Of a stretch of DNA of 64,000 nucleotides, positions 26,769 through 34,575 are shown one piece after another (position 1 is the stretch's first letter; the number at the start of each line of letters is the position of its first letter). The DNA is taken from NCBI GenBank assembly GCA_046727735.1, contig JBKPDF010000031.1:9541-73540 (forward strand), read 5' to 3'. The DNA comes from AP-16 sp046727735 (GTDB lineage Bacteria; Pseudomonadota; Alphaproteobacteria; Rhizobiales; Xanthobacteraceae). The translations under genes and the position numbers were made by a program. The notes beneath the pieces were generated by a model. It saw only the letters and a program-made list of their open reading frames with translations, did not search any database and was not told the origin of the DNA.

Positions 26769-27218
26769 ATGCGAAGAAACGATCTGTCGTTCGCGATCAT
26801 CATTTCGGGATTCGTGTTTACCGCACCATGGGATTGGAACCTTCTCGCCGGCAGCGACTGCATCGTCAAGCCAAGTTCATCGTCGTCAGGCCATTGGTAC
26901 TACCACACTGATCCTGCTACCCGTCGCAAATGCTGGTACGTAGCCTCCAGCACGCAGATCAGACGCTCCGCCCCGCCGCAGCAGGTCTCTCCGGCCTCCA
27001 GCCGCGACGTTTCAGTACGCGCGGTGGATGCCACTTCGCCTCAATACCGTGCCCACTCATCTCGCACGCCGGCAAGCAACGGACAAGAGAACCTCTTTCT
27101 GAAATTTCTGCGATGGCAAGACCAGCATCGAGAGTCGGATACACTGCCACCCGAAACGAGCAAAGACGCACTGTTTCGAGAATTTCTCATATGGCAAGCA
27201 TTGCATACCGACCCGTGA
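26769..27218 (+). CDS. small exported protein with HWYYHxD...RKCWY motif, function unknown
   Basis: A 149-residue protein with an N-terminal hydrophobic signal (FAIIISGFVFTAPWDW). It contains a cysteine pair around the motif DCIVKPSSSSSGHWYYHTDPATRRKCWYV, which recurs in small exported Bradyrhizobium proteins; the cysteines may form a disulfide. The C-terminus has two copies of a related segment, FLKFLRWQDQH and FREFLIWQALH, suggesting an internal repeat of amphipathic helices. Codon use is less GC-biased than in the surrounding core genes, consistent with an accessory gene. Role unknown. Confidence 0.65.
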   Translation: MRRNDLSFAIIISGFVFTAPWDWNLLAGSDCIVKPSSSSSGHWYYHTDPATRRKCWYVASSTQIRRSAPPQQVSPASSRDVSVRAVDATSPQYRAHSSRTPASNGQENLFLKFLRWQDQHRESDTLPPETSKDALFREFLIWQALHTDP

Positions 27219-27349
27219 CCGACTCGCCGAGCCGGCATCGAACCCCATGCGACTAGCCGGCCGCCTTCGAAGCGGTAGGATTGAAAATCTCTTCCGAATC
27301 CCGCCGCGCAAACGCCGCGAGCGTCGCCCGCCGGCGCTGACATCACGAT

Positions 27350-27582
27350 AGGATTGACCCGCGAGGCCGTCCTGCCGTTGACAGCCACCACCAGGACCGC
27401 CGCAATCAGGATTCGATGAATCCCGCCGCGCAGACCGGGTATTCACGCCGTGCTTCGAGGCGCAACCGATGCCGGAGGCCGGGTGGAAGCGTATTTGGCG
27501 CGGGAAATCCGCCCGATTCCGAGGTGTGGATAGTCGCAGTCGAAGATCGTCCGGCTCACATCTGATCGATGTCGTCGCGTAA
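27350..27582 (+). pseudogene. decayed partial duplicate of the DUF1491 gene
   Basis: This stretch aligns with the intact DUF1491 gene in two blocks. Bases 27350-27407 match the segment just upstream of its start (20405-20461), and the following bases to 27582 match its 3' third (from about 20633 to the stop). The 171 bp between, including the start codon and the first half of the protein, are missing. The junction falls at a short repeat (cgccgAaat versus cgccgCaat) present at both ends of the deleted piece in the intact copy. Several further substitutions and indels break the frame. It cannot make DUF1491 protein. Confidence 0.8.
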
Positions 27583-28701
27583 CGGATCGGCACGAGGGCC
27601 CTGCGGCCTCGCCGCGCCGCGTCCGACGGCGCGGCGCGCGGATTCCCCCGCGAGCCCGCGCTGCGGTTCCGCGGTCGCGAGCACCGGGCGGTAACTCGCC
27701 CAACGCCGGGTCGCGCCCGAACTGCGCAAGCTCGCGATGAGCCGCAATGCGGTCTCCCGCGGGATCGTGTCGTAGAGCTTGGCAAGATCGAATACACGCG
27801 TGACGGACTGACCGATTACCGGATTGAGAAACAACAGGACGCGCAGGAGCGTATCCGCAGCCATGCCGAGGGACTTCGCGGCAATGAGGAGCGGCTCCCC
27901 GCTGTCGTCCATCACGATCCGCTGCGCGTGTTCCGCGGCAATGCCGAGCGCGCGCTCGAGCGCGCGGGTGAACTCCGCAGGCTTGCGCTGCAGTGCGGCG
28001 CTCTCCAGCGCGGCGATTGCATTGCTCGGCGGCGGCGGGGAGGCAGAAAGCGGGCAATGCGCATCCGCGAGCTGACTCAGAATGAGCCGCCGTTCCTTGG
28101 GCCCGGCGGCCAGGAACATGTCTCCGATGCGCAAATCGGTGTCGAGACTCGCGCGGGCGGCGGCATCGGAGAAATTGCGGGAATGCAGGAGAGGAGGGGG
28201 CTTAGCGGGCTCGTCGGGTCCGCGCGCCGCAGCGGGACCCGTATCCTTCGCAGTTCCGAGATCGATGTCCGCCGATGCTCGATGCTGCGCATCTTGCCCA
28301 TGCGCAGCGATCCGTAGCCGGCGTGCGATCACGGCCGCGTAGGGCAGCCCGAGTTCGGTGATGATCGCGAGGAGGTCGGAACCTTTGAGCTGATGCGAAT
28401 GCTCGAGGATCGGTTCCGCCACTTCGAGGACGTCGCGCGCGAGCTGGCGCACGACCGCGGCCGGCGCCGGAGCGTAATGGGCGAGCTTCGCCGCGACGAT
28501 CTTGCGAGTGGCGATATCGACGCGATCGATGAGCCGCAGCACGAGCTCCGTGTAGTGCCGCTCTTCCTCGGCGGTGTGCGCGGATTTTTGCAGGTAGAGG
28601 TCGGTCAGCACGCGAACCAGCGTCGGACGGATGTCGACCCCTCGGCGCAGCGCAAGCCGGTCCAGCCCCTCGAGATTGGGATACGCAAACGACTTCGTCA
28701 C
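27556..28701 (-). CDS. DUF2336 domain protein
   Basis: A 381-residue helical-repeat protein of the alphaproteobacterial DUF2336 family, uncharacterised (FAYPNLEGLDRL, TAEEERHYTELVLRLIDRVD, EPILEHSHQLKGSDLLAII). It is probably cytosolic. The chosen start is GTG 28701, preceded by ggagcggtc; a TTG at 28719 is the alternative. The last nine residues (PLRDDIDQM) are read antisense through the DUF1491 relic, so the present 3' end was created by that duplication or by loss of the original end. Confidence 0.85.
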   Translation of the reverse strand: MTKSFAYPNLEGLDRLALRRGVDIRPTLVRVLTDLYLQKSAHTAEEERHYTELVLRLIDRVDIATRKIVAAKLAHYAPAPAAVVRQLARDVLEVAEPILEHSHQLKGSDLLAIITELGLPYAAVIARRLRIAAHGQDAQHRASADIDLGTAKDTGPAAARGPDEPAKPPPLLHSRNFSDAAARASLDTDLRIGDMFLAAGPKERRLILSQLADAHCPLSASPPPPSNAIAALESAALQRKPAEFTRALERALGIAAEHAQRIVMDDSGEPLLIAAKSLGMAADTLLRVLLFLNPVIGQSVTRVFDLAKLYDTIPRETALRLIASLRSSGATRRWASYRPVLATAEPQRGLAGESARRAVGRGAARPQGPRADPLRDDIDQM

Positions 28702-28963
28702 GACCGCTCCGGAACGCAACCTGGAGGTGGCGAGGCCGCGAGCATAGGTCCCGCCTCGTTATCGGACCGTTAACCGCAACGATTCCGTAACGCATTCGCT
28801 CGAGTTCGAACGATCGCATGCAGCGGCGCCTCAGCGAACTGTGCACACTTCCTGCGCCCGCCCTGCTTTGGCCGCAGTAACCCTGCGTTAACTTTGTGGG
28901 ACCCTAATCGGAACGGGGATGCCGAGATCGCGATCGGCGGATCGGCATGCGGGGAGAGGGGGC

Positions 28964-29152
28964 ATGGGAACATTGTTGGAATTTCCGCAGGATCGGCGTC
29001 TCGCGCGCACGGCAACGCCCGCCGAAGGCGCCTCCGCGGTGGTGCTGATCCTCCCGGTGATCCGCATCGAACGCGCTCCGGATCACCCGGGCAGCGAACC
29101 GGAAGCCGACAGCGCCGTGGGGCGCAAGCGCCGCCGTCGCGCCCCGCGCTGA
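28964..29152 (+). CDS. small basic-tailed protein of unknown function (62 residues)
   Basis: Begins MGTLLEFPQDRR, has a short hydrophobic core (SAVVLILPVIRIER) and ends in a strongly basic tail (GRKRRRRAPR). Similar MGTxLEFP...ILPVIRIER proteins are found in Rhizobiales with no known role. The ATG at 28964 has a very good ribosome-binding site (ggggagagg); a frame from 28919 adds a non-conserved leader. It converges with the DUF1254 gene, 13 bp apart. Confidence 0.7.
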   Translation: MGTLLEFPQDRRLARTATPAEGASAVVLILPVIRIERAPDHPGSEPEADSAVGRKRRRRAPR

Positions 29153-29165
29153 GTTCCGATCCCGC

Positions 29166-29714
29166 TCACTGCGCCTGGACGCGGCACTGCGCCCTGCCGA
29201 GCACGGTTTGCGCGGCGGGCATGGATCCCGGCTCGGGCGCCAGCGCACGGATCACGATCAATCCCGTCGGCGTCGGCGAATCCACGATCAGCCGGTCCGC
29301 GGCGGTCACGTCCTCCTCCTCGGGCATTTCGTTGTGCTGTTCCGTCGTCATCAGGTCGAGTTCGATCACGCGCCGGCCGGCCGCGCGGTCGTTGATCGCG
29401 TAATAGGCGACGCCATACCGCGTGTAGAACGAAACCGAGGTGTAGGCCTGACTGACGGGCGTCGTGAGCTTCAGCGGGCCTTTGCTCAGATCGTAGCGAC
29501 ACACCCGGGCGGAGAACGCCGGGTCCATGAACGGCAGCGCGGCATTTTCGGGTGTCGGCGGCGGCAACTGCACGATGGAGTTCACCGGCGCGATCGGGAC
29601 GAGCCGGTCGTAGGCGTCGCGGGTCGCGGTGCTCGGCAGCAGCAGCACTGTTGCCAAATGCACGATGCCGCCCAGCAGAATGCCTCCGAGGGCCCAAAGC
29701 AGCCAAGCGATCAT
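29166..29714 (-). CDS. DUF1254 domain protein, membrane-anchored
   Basis: A 182-residue protein with an N-terminal hydrophobic helix (AWLLWALGGILLGGIVHLATVLLL) and a periplasmic beta-rich domain containing PFMDPAFSARVCRYDLSKGP and TSVSFYTRYGVAYYAINDR, the DUF1254 pattern. Its ATG overlaps the stop of the upstream DUF1214 gene by 4 bp, so the two are translationally coupled. The pair is conserved in Rhizobiales and its function is unknown. Confidence 0.85.
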   Translation of the reverse strand: MIAWLLWALGGILLGGIVHLATVLLLPSTATRDAYDRLVPIAPVNSIVQLPPPTPENAALPFMDPAFSARVCRYDLSKGPLKLTTPVSQAYTSVSFYTRYGVAYYAINDRAAGRRVIELDLMTTEQHNEMPEEEDVTAADRLIVDSPTPTGLIVIRALAPEPGSMPAAQTVLGRAQCRVQAQ

Positions 29715-30289
29715 GGGCAGGCTCGGCGGTTGATGGAAGGCATCGGCGCCTCGCGCCCGATCCGGCTCGCCGCACCGACCGGCGTGTCGTAAAGCCTCAA
29801 CACCAGAACGTAACGGTCGGCTCCTCCGCTCGGTAGCCAGTTTCCCGCGCGCGCGCGGGGCGCGATCACGATGCGAAAGCTGCCGTCCGCGTATCGGCTG
29901 ATTTCCTGACTGGTGAAGCCGTAGCGGTTTGCGGAGTTGGCCACGAGCCGGCCGTCGGGATCGTAAAGCGTCAACGTCCAGAACCGCGCTGGGGGCGTGA
30001 TGCCTCGCAACAGCGTCTCGCACCGGCCGTCCAGCGGATTGCCACCGTCGTCCGTGCGTGCGTAGAACGCAATCCCGTCGCCTGTGCCGAGCGGCAATTC
30101 ACCGGTCCGCGCGATCAGCGCCCGCGCATAGGGGTCGATGTCGGCCGTGCCGGTCTTGGGCCACGCCGTCCAGGCGCCGATGCTGATGGCGCCAAACGCG
30201 GTGCCGCGCGTCAGCGCCAGCCAGGTCGTGCCGAGACCCGTAGCCGTCGCGATCAGTAAAGCGAGGAACGCCCCGATGAGAAGTCGCAC
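29711..30289 (-). CDS. DUF1214 domain protein, membrane-anchored
   Basis: A roughly 192-residue protein with an N-terminal helix (LLIGAFLALLIATATGLGTTWLAL) and a DUF1214 beta domain: DGIAFYARTDDGGNPLDGRC, FWTLTLYDPDGRLVAN, RYGFTSQEISRYADGSF, GNWLPSG, VLRLYDTPVG. It is the upstream member of the coupled DUF1214/DUF1254 pair. A GTG at 30289 placed just before the hydrophobic segment was chosen; a TTG at 30385 would add a leader without conservation. It lies downstream of the penicillin-binding protein gene on the same strand, 159 bp away. Confidence 0.82.
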   Translation of the reverse strand: MRLLIGAFLALLIATATGLGTTWLALTRGTAFGAISIGAWTAWPKTGTADIDPYARALIARTGELPLGTGDGIAFYARTDDGGNPLDGRCETLLRGITPPARFWTLTLYDPDGRLVANSANRYGFTSQEISRYADGSFRIVIAPRARAGNWLPSGGADRYVLVLRLYDTPVGAASRIGREAPMPSINRRACP

Positions 30290-30448
30290 GTGAAGACCGG
30301 CCGCGTGGCGGGAGCGACGTTCCGAATATGCGGTGCCCGTCGAGCGGAACGCCGCGCGGTGCAAACGGGCATCCTGTACTGCCAATGCGAGCGAGGAGAA
30401 TCAAGCCGCGAACGCCGGCTCGGCTCGGTCCCGCGGTTCGCTCGGCGT

Positions 30449-32683
30449 TCAGTTGCCGCGCAAGACCGGAGAACCCGCCGCCGTCTTTGCGGTCGGATTG
30501 GGCGGCTCCAGCATGGCGCCGCGCTCCGGCCGGGGGCCGGGGCTTGCGGCAAGCGCGCGGCTCGCGTTCTCCAACAGATGCTCGAGCCGCTGCAGGACGT
30601 CGGCACCGCGCTTGGTCAGCAGGGTGGGACGCAACGCCTGCTCGGGGCCCGGTCCTCTCTTCTCGGCGACGGCGGCGGCCGACGGCGAGCTTTGGGCGGG
30701 GGGCAGGCCGGCCAGCGGCTTCACTTCGATGCCCTGATGCGCATAGGCCATGATCTCGTGCCAAGTCATGGCCGGCAATGAGCCGCCGGTCATGCGATTG
30801 GTCGGCTCGTAATTGTCGTTCCCGAACCAGATGCCGCACACGTAATTGCCGGTGTAGCCCATGAACCACGCATCGCGGTAGGCGTTGGTGGTGCCGGTCT
30901 TGCCCGCGACCCGCACTCCGTCGAGGATCGCGCGCTTGCCGGTGCCTTCCTCCACGACCTTGTTCATCATGAAGATCATCTGCAGCGCGACCTCCTTCGA
31001 GATCGCCTGCTCGGGCTTCTTGCCGTCGCGGTCGAAGCGCCATACCACCTGCCCGTTCGGGCTGCGCACCTCCAGAGCCGCGTGCGGCGCCACCGCCTTC
31101 CCGAGATTGGGAAAGGTCGCATACGCGGCGGTGTGATCGAGCACGGTCACCTCGTCGGCGCCGATCGGCAGCGACGGCGTGTCTGGCAGCGGAGTGCGCA
31201 GGCCCATTTTCTTCGCGGTCTCGACGATTTTCGCCCGTCCGATCTTCGGATTGCCCTTGCCGATCGTGATCGAGAGCCGCACCGCCACCGTGTTGATCGA
31301 ATGCGTCAGGGCGCTCGTCAGCGTCATCGAGCCGCCGTAGTGGCGCGCGTAGTTCTGCGGGCACCAATTCCCGATGCAGATCGGCGCGTCGACGACGATC
31401 GACGTCGGCTTCATGCCGTTTGCGAGCGCGGTGGCATAGACGTAAGGCTTGAACGAGGAGCCCGGCTGGCGCAGCGCGTCGACCGCGCGGTTGAACTGGC
31501 TCTGCCCGTAGTCGCGCCCACCCACCATCGCCCGCACGCCGCCGTCGAGATCGAGCAGGACCGCCGCAGACTGCGAGGCATGATATTCGTGCCCGTACTG
31601 CCGAAGCGATGTTTCAATGGCGCTTTCCATCGCGCGCTGGAGGTTGATGTCGATCGCGGTCCGCACCACGAAGGCGCGCTCGGTCACGGATTTCGGAAAG
31701 GTATCGACGAGTTTCTTCATCTCGTCGAAGGCCCAGTCGAGATAATAATTGGGCGAGTGCTCGTCGCGGCGGTCGACCGGGGTTGCCGGGTTTCGCCGCG
31801 CGCCGAACACTTGCCCTTCACTCATGAACCCGCCTTCGACGAGATTGTCGAGCACCACGTTGGCGCGAGCGCGCGCGGCGGGCAAATTGACGTGCGGCGC
31901 AAACCGCGTCGGGGCCTTGAACAGCCCGGCCAGCATCGCCGCCTCGGCGAGATTCACGTCGCGCGCCGATTTGCCGAAATAGTACTGCGCTGCGGCGTCG
32001 ACCCCGAACGCGCCGCCGCCCATGTAGGCGCGATCGAGATAAAGCTTGAGAATCTCGTTCTTGGACAGCCGGGTCTCCAGCCAGGTCGCCAGGAACGCTT
32101 CCTTGACCTTGCGCTCGAGTGTGCGCTCGTTGCTCAGAAACAGGTTCTTGGCGAGCTGCTGGCTGATGGAAGAACCACCCTGCACCACGCCGCCGGCCCG
32201 CGCATTGGCGGTGAGCGCGCGTAGGGTCCCCGGGACGTCGATGCCAAAATGCTCGTAGAAGCGTCGGTCCTCGGTGGCGAGCACCGCCTTGATGAGATGA
32301 TCGGGGTACTCCTCAAGTGGGATCGAATCATTGTGGCGGATGCCGCGGGAGCCGATCTCGTTGCCGTAGCGATCGAGGAAGGTCACGGCGAGCTCGGATT
32401 TTTTGAGCCAGTCGTCGTCGGAGGTCTCGTTGAAGGCCGGGATTGCCAGCGCCAGCAGCAAAATCAAACCGCCGGTCCCGAGCGTGGTCGTCTCGGAGAG
32501 CAGTTCGACCGATAGTCGTCGCCAGCCGGAAACGTGGAAGCGGTCCATGAAGGTGGAGAACCGCTCGTAATATTCCCGCAGCCAGGCTCCGGAATGGAAA
32601 ACCGCCGAGTCCAGCCGCGAATCGACGTCGAGCAGGAACCGCCTGAGTCTCGGTCTCCAGTCGTTCGGCAATAGATCGGGCAA
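30449..32683 (-). CDS. class A penicillin-binding protein (PBP1A family)
   Basis: A 744-residue bifunctional peptidoglycan synthase. After a cytoplasmic N-terminus and a membrane helix at residues 66-83, the glycosyltransferase domain shows the catalytic glutamate in ATEDRRFYEHFGID (E138), GGSSISQQLAKNLFL and AYMGGGAFGVDAAAQYYF. The transpeptidase domain has the SxxK serine at 409 (SSFKP), the SxN motif (THSINTVAV) and KTGTT near residue 613. The C-terminal 110 residues are proline/alanine-rich. Translation probably starts at a TTG, with ggaagg upstream. The gene is divergent from the YcgN gene. Confidence 0.94.
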   Translation of the reverse strand: MPDLLPNDWRPRLRRFLLDVDSRLDSAVFHSGAWLREYYERFSTFMDRFHVSGWRRLSVELLSETTTLGTGGLILLLALAIPAFNETSDDDWLKKSELAVTFLDRYGNEIGSRGIRHNDSIPLEEYPDHLIKAVLATEDRRFYEHFGIDVPGTLRALTANARAGGVVQGGSSISQQLAKNLFLSNERTLERKVKEAFLATWLETRLSKNEILKLYLDRAYMGGGAFGVDAAAQYYFGKSARDVNLAEAAMLAGLFKAPTRFAPHVNLPAARARANVVLDNLVEGGFMSEGQVFGARRNPATPVDRRDEHSPNYYLDWAFDEMKKLVDTFPKSVTERAFVVRTAIDINLQRAMESAIETSLRQYGHEYHASQSAAVLLDLDGGVRAMVGGRDYGQSQFNRAVDALRQPGSSFKPYVYATALANGMKPTSIVVDAPICIGNWCPQNYARHYGGSMTLTSALTHSINTVAVRLSITIGKGNPKIGRAKIVETAKKMGLRTPLPDTPSLPIGADEVTVLDHTAAYATFPNLGKAVAPHAALEVRSPNGQVVWRFDRDGKKPEQAISKEVALQMIFMMNKVVEEGTGKRAILDGVRVAGKTGTTNAYRDAWFMGYTGNYVCGIWFGNDNYEPTNRMTGGSLPAMTWHEIMAYAHQGIEVKPLAGLPPAQSSPSAAAVAEKRGPGPEQALRPTLLTKRGADVLQRLEHLLENASRALAASPGPRPERGAMLEPPNPTAKTAAGSPVLRGN

Positions 32684-32917
32684 TGCTTGCTTCCTTCCCG
32701 GCCCCGGCGGCCTGACACCCCGAACATGTGGGGGCCTGCCTTCGTTTGCTTTCTATCCCAATCGGAAGACCGGAGCCAATGGGCGCAGACAAAGCCGGAC
32801 ACTAGAACTTGACAATCCGCTTGAGGGTTCCGGCGAAACTGCGAGGATGTGCCGTTCCCAGAATCCTGGGGAAAATGGCTGCAGCGAGGCAGAAGCCGGC
32901 GGGTCCGGCGGCGAACG

Positions 32918-33475
32918 ATGGTGGATGTTCCATTCTGGCGGGCCAAGCGCCTGGATGAGATGAGCAATGCCGAGTGGGAGAGCCTCTGCGACGGCTGCGG
33001 GCGCTGTTGCCTCGTCAAGCTCGAAGAGGAGGAGACCCAGAGGATTTTCTTCACCGACGTCGGCTGCCGGCTGCTCGACACGGCAACGTGCCGGTGCCGG
33101 GACTACCCGCATCGCACGCAGCGGGTCGACGATTGTGTGCGCCTCACCCCACAGACGATTGCGGAAATCGGCTGGCTGCCGCCGACCTGCGGCTATCGCC
33201 TGATCGCGGAGGGCAAGGATCTCTACTGGTGGCACCCGCTGGTGTCGGGCGATCCGGAAACGGTGCACCAAGCCGGGATCTCGGTCCGCGGCCGGGTCCC
33301 CGACCTGGAGGACGATGTGCCGAGCGACGCGCTGGAGCGGCGGATCGTGGACTGGCCGTTACGGATGCCGCGGCGTGCCAGGAGGGGCAGGTTGGGTCAG
33401 GACGACGGACGACCGACGACAGAGAACGGAAGGACGACCTCCAACGCGACGCGAACGGCCGGAAAAAAACGATGA
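32918..33475 (+). CDS. YcgN family cysteine-cluster protein (UPF0260)
   Basis: A 185-residue protein with the CxxCxxCC-type metal-binding cluster in SLCDGCGRCCLVKLEEEE and further cysteines in DTATCRCRDYPHR, DDCVRLTP and PTCGYRLI, diagnostic for YcgN. The biochemical role is unknown. The last 25 or so residues (GQDDGRPTTENGRTTSN) are not conserved: they are translated from a heptameric DNA repeat (GACGACG-like) that has invaded or expanded at the 3' end. The ATG at 32918 was chosen because the family starts near FWRAKRLDEMS. Confidence 0.9.
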   Translation: MVDVPFWRAKRLDEMSNAEWESLCDGCGRCCLVKLEEEETQRIFFTDVGCRLLDTATCRCRDYPHRTQRVDDCVRLTPQTIAEIGWLPPTCGYRLIAEGKDLYWWHPLVSGDPETVHQAGISVRGRVPDLEDDVPSDALERRIVDWPLRMPRRARRGRLGQDDGRPTTENGRTTSNATRTAGKKR

Positions 33476-33531
33476 GGCGCTATCCGCATCCCCTTGGTCG
33501 TCCGTCGCCTGTCGTCCGTCGTCCGTCCTCC
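33400..33531. repeat. inverted pair of 7-bp tandem repeats
   Basis: Units of the type GACGACG/GACGACC/GACGACA run through 33400-33422. Their reverse complement (GTCGTCC, GTCGTCC, GTCCTCC) runs through 33509-33531. The 23-bp arms match at 21 positions, separated by 86 bases. The left arm is inside the YcgN reading frame; the right arm is in the gap before the PepSY gene. The transcript could fold into a long hairpin. Confidence 0.65.
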
Positions 33532-33590
33532 CGCGCGTTCACGCTGCGTTCACGAACTTGCGCCTAAGACGCAAGGCCGGAGAGGCTGCG

Positions 33591-33890
33591 ATGATGCTGG
33601 CAAGATGGGTGCTTGCGCTTCTGCTTGCGGCTGCCGGATCGGCGGTCGCGGCCGAAGAGGGTTGCCTCAATCCCGACCAACGCCGCGCGGCCATTGCCAA
33701 TCGCCAAGCCATCCCGCTCGGCAAAGCGGTACGGGCGGCCAAGGCGCAGCTCGGTGGCGAAGTCGTCCGTGCTCGCCTGTGCAAGGAGGGCGAGGAGTTT
33801 GTCTATGTCCTGACGGTGCTCACCCATGATGGCAAAGTGACTTTGGCCACGATCGACGGCACCTCGGGCGCGTTCATCGACGGGCGCTGA
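33591..33890 (+). CDS. periplasmic PepSY domain protein
   Basis: A 99-residue protein with a signal peptide (WVLALLLAAAGSAVAA) and a PepSY-type domain (LGKAVRAAKAQLGGEVVRARLC, FVYVLTVLTHDGKVTLATIDGTSG). In alphaproteobacteria such proteins commonly precede a FeuP/FeuQ or PhoP/PhoQ-like two-component pair and may modulate the sensor from the periplasm. It is 13 bp upstream of the response regulator gene. The first of two adjacent ATGs is used; a ribosome-binding site (ccggagagg) lies before it. Confidence 0.88.
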   Translation: MMLARWVLALLLAAAGSAVAAEEGCLNPDQRRAAIANRQAIPLGKAVRAAKAQLGGEVVRARLCKEGEEFVYVLTVLTHDGKVTLATIDGTSGAFIDGR

Positions 33891-33903
33891 GCGGGAGGAG
33901 AAG

Positions 33904-34575
33904 GTGCGTCTTTTGGTGATCGAGGACGATCCCGATCTCAATCGGCAGCTGGCGGGCGCGCTGACCGATGCGGGCTACGTGGTCGATCGGGCCTTCGACG
34001 GAGAGGAAGGACATTATCTGGGCGAGACCGAGCCTTACGATGCCGTCATCCTCGATATCGGGCTTCCCAAGATGGACGGGCTCTCGGTTCTGGAAGCTTG
34101 GCGTCGGGCCGGCCGCGCTATGCCCGTCCTGATCCTCACGGCGCGCGATCGCTGGAGCGACAAAGTCCAGGGCTTCGACGTCGGTGCCGACGACTACGTG
34201 CCCAAGCCGTTCCATCTCGAAGAAGTGCTGGCGCGGGTCCGGGCCTTGCTGCGCCGCTCGGCGGGGCACGCCAAAAGCGAGTTCAATTGCGGGCCAGTGC
34301 GGCTCGATACCCGTACCGGCCGGGTCACGGTCGACGGCAATCCCGTGAAGCTGACGTCGCACGAATACCGGCTGCTGTCCTATCTCATGCACCATGCGGG
34401 CCGGGTCGTCTCGCGCACCGAGCTCGTGGAGCACCTCTACGATCAGGACTTCGACCGCGACTCCAACACCATCGAGGTATTCGTCGGCCGTATCCGCAAG
34501 AAGGTCGGCGTCGATATCATCCAGACCGTCCGGGGGCTCGGTTATCTCCTGGCGCCGCCGGGCGATGCGCGCTAA
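33904..34575 (+). CDS. OmpR-family response regulator (FeuP/PhoP-like)
   Basis: A 223-residue regulator starting at GTG with a strong ribosome-binding site (gggaggag). The receiver has VIEDDPDLN, the phospho-acceptor in AVILDIGLPKMDG and the lysine in YVPKPFHLEE. The DNA-binding domain shows LTSHEYRLLSYLMHH and DSNTIEVFVGRIRKKVG, ending in TVRGLGYLLAPP. It overlaps the sensor kinase gene by 11 bp, so the two are cotranslated. Homologues in Rhizobiales answer to envelope or osmotic conditions; the signal here is not known. Confidence 0.93.
   Translation: MRLLVIEDDPDLNRQLAGALTDAGYVVDRAFDGEEGHYLGETEPYDAVILDIGLPKMDGLSVLEAWRRAGRAMPVLILTARDRWSDKVQGFDVGADDYVPKPFHLEEVLARVRALLRRSAGHAKSEFNCGPVRLDTRTGRVTVDGNPVKLTSHEYRLLSYLMHHAGRVVSRTELVEHLYDQDFDRDSNTIEVFVGRIRKKVGVDIIQTVRGLGYLLAPPGDAR

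Noticed and set aside
33400..33531. Possible CRISPR-like array because of regularly repeated units
   Set aside because: The units are 7-bp tandem repeats without spacers and are inverted between arms; no cas genes are present.
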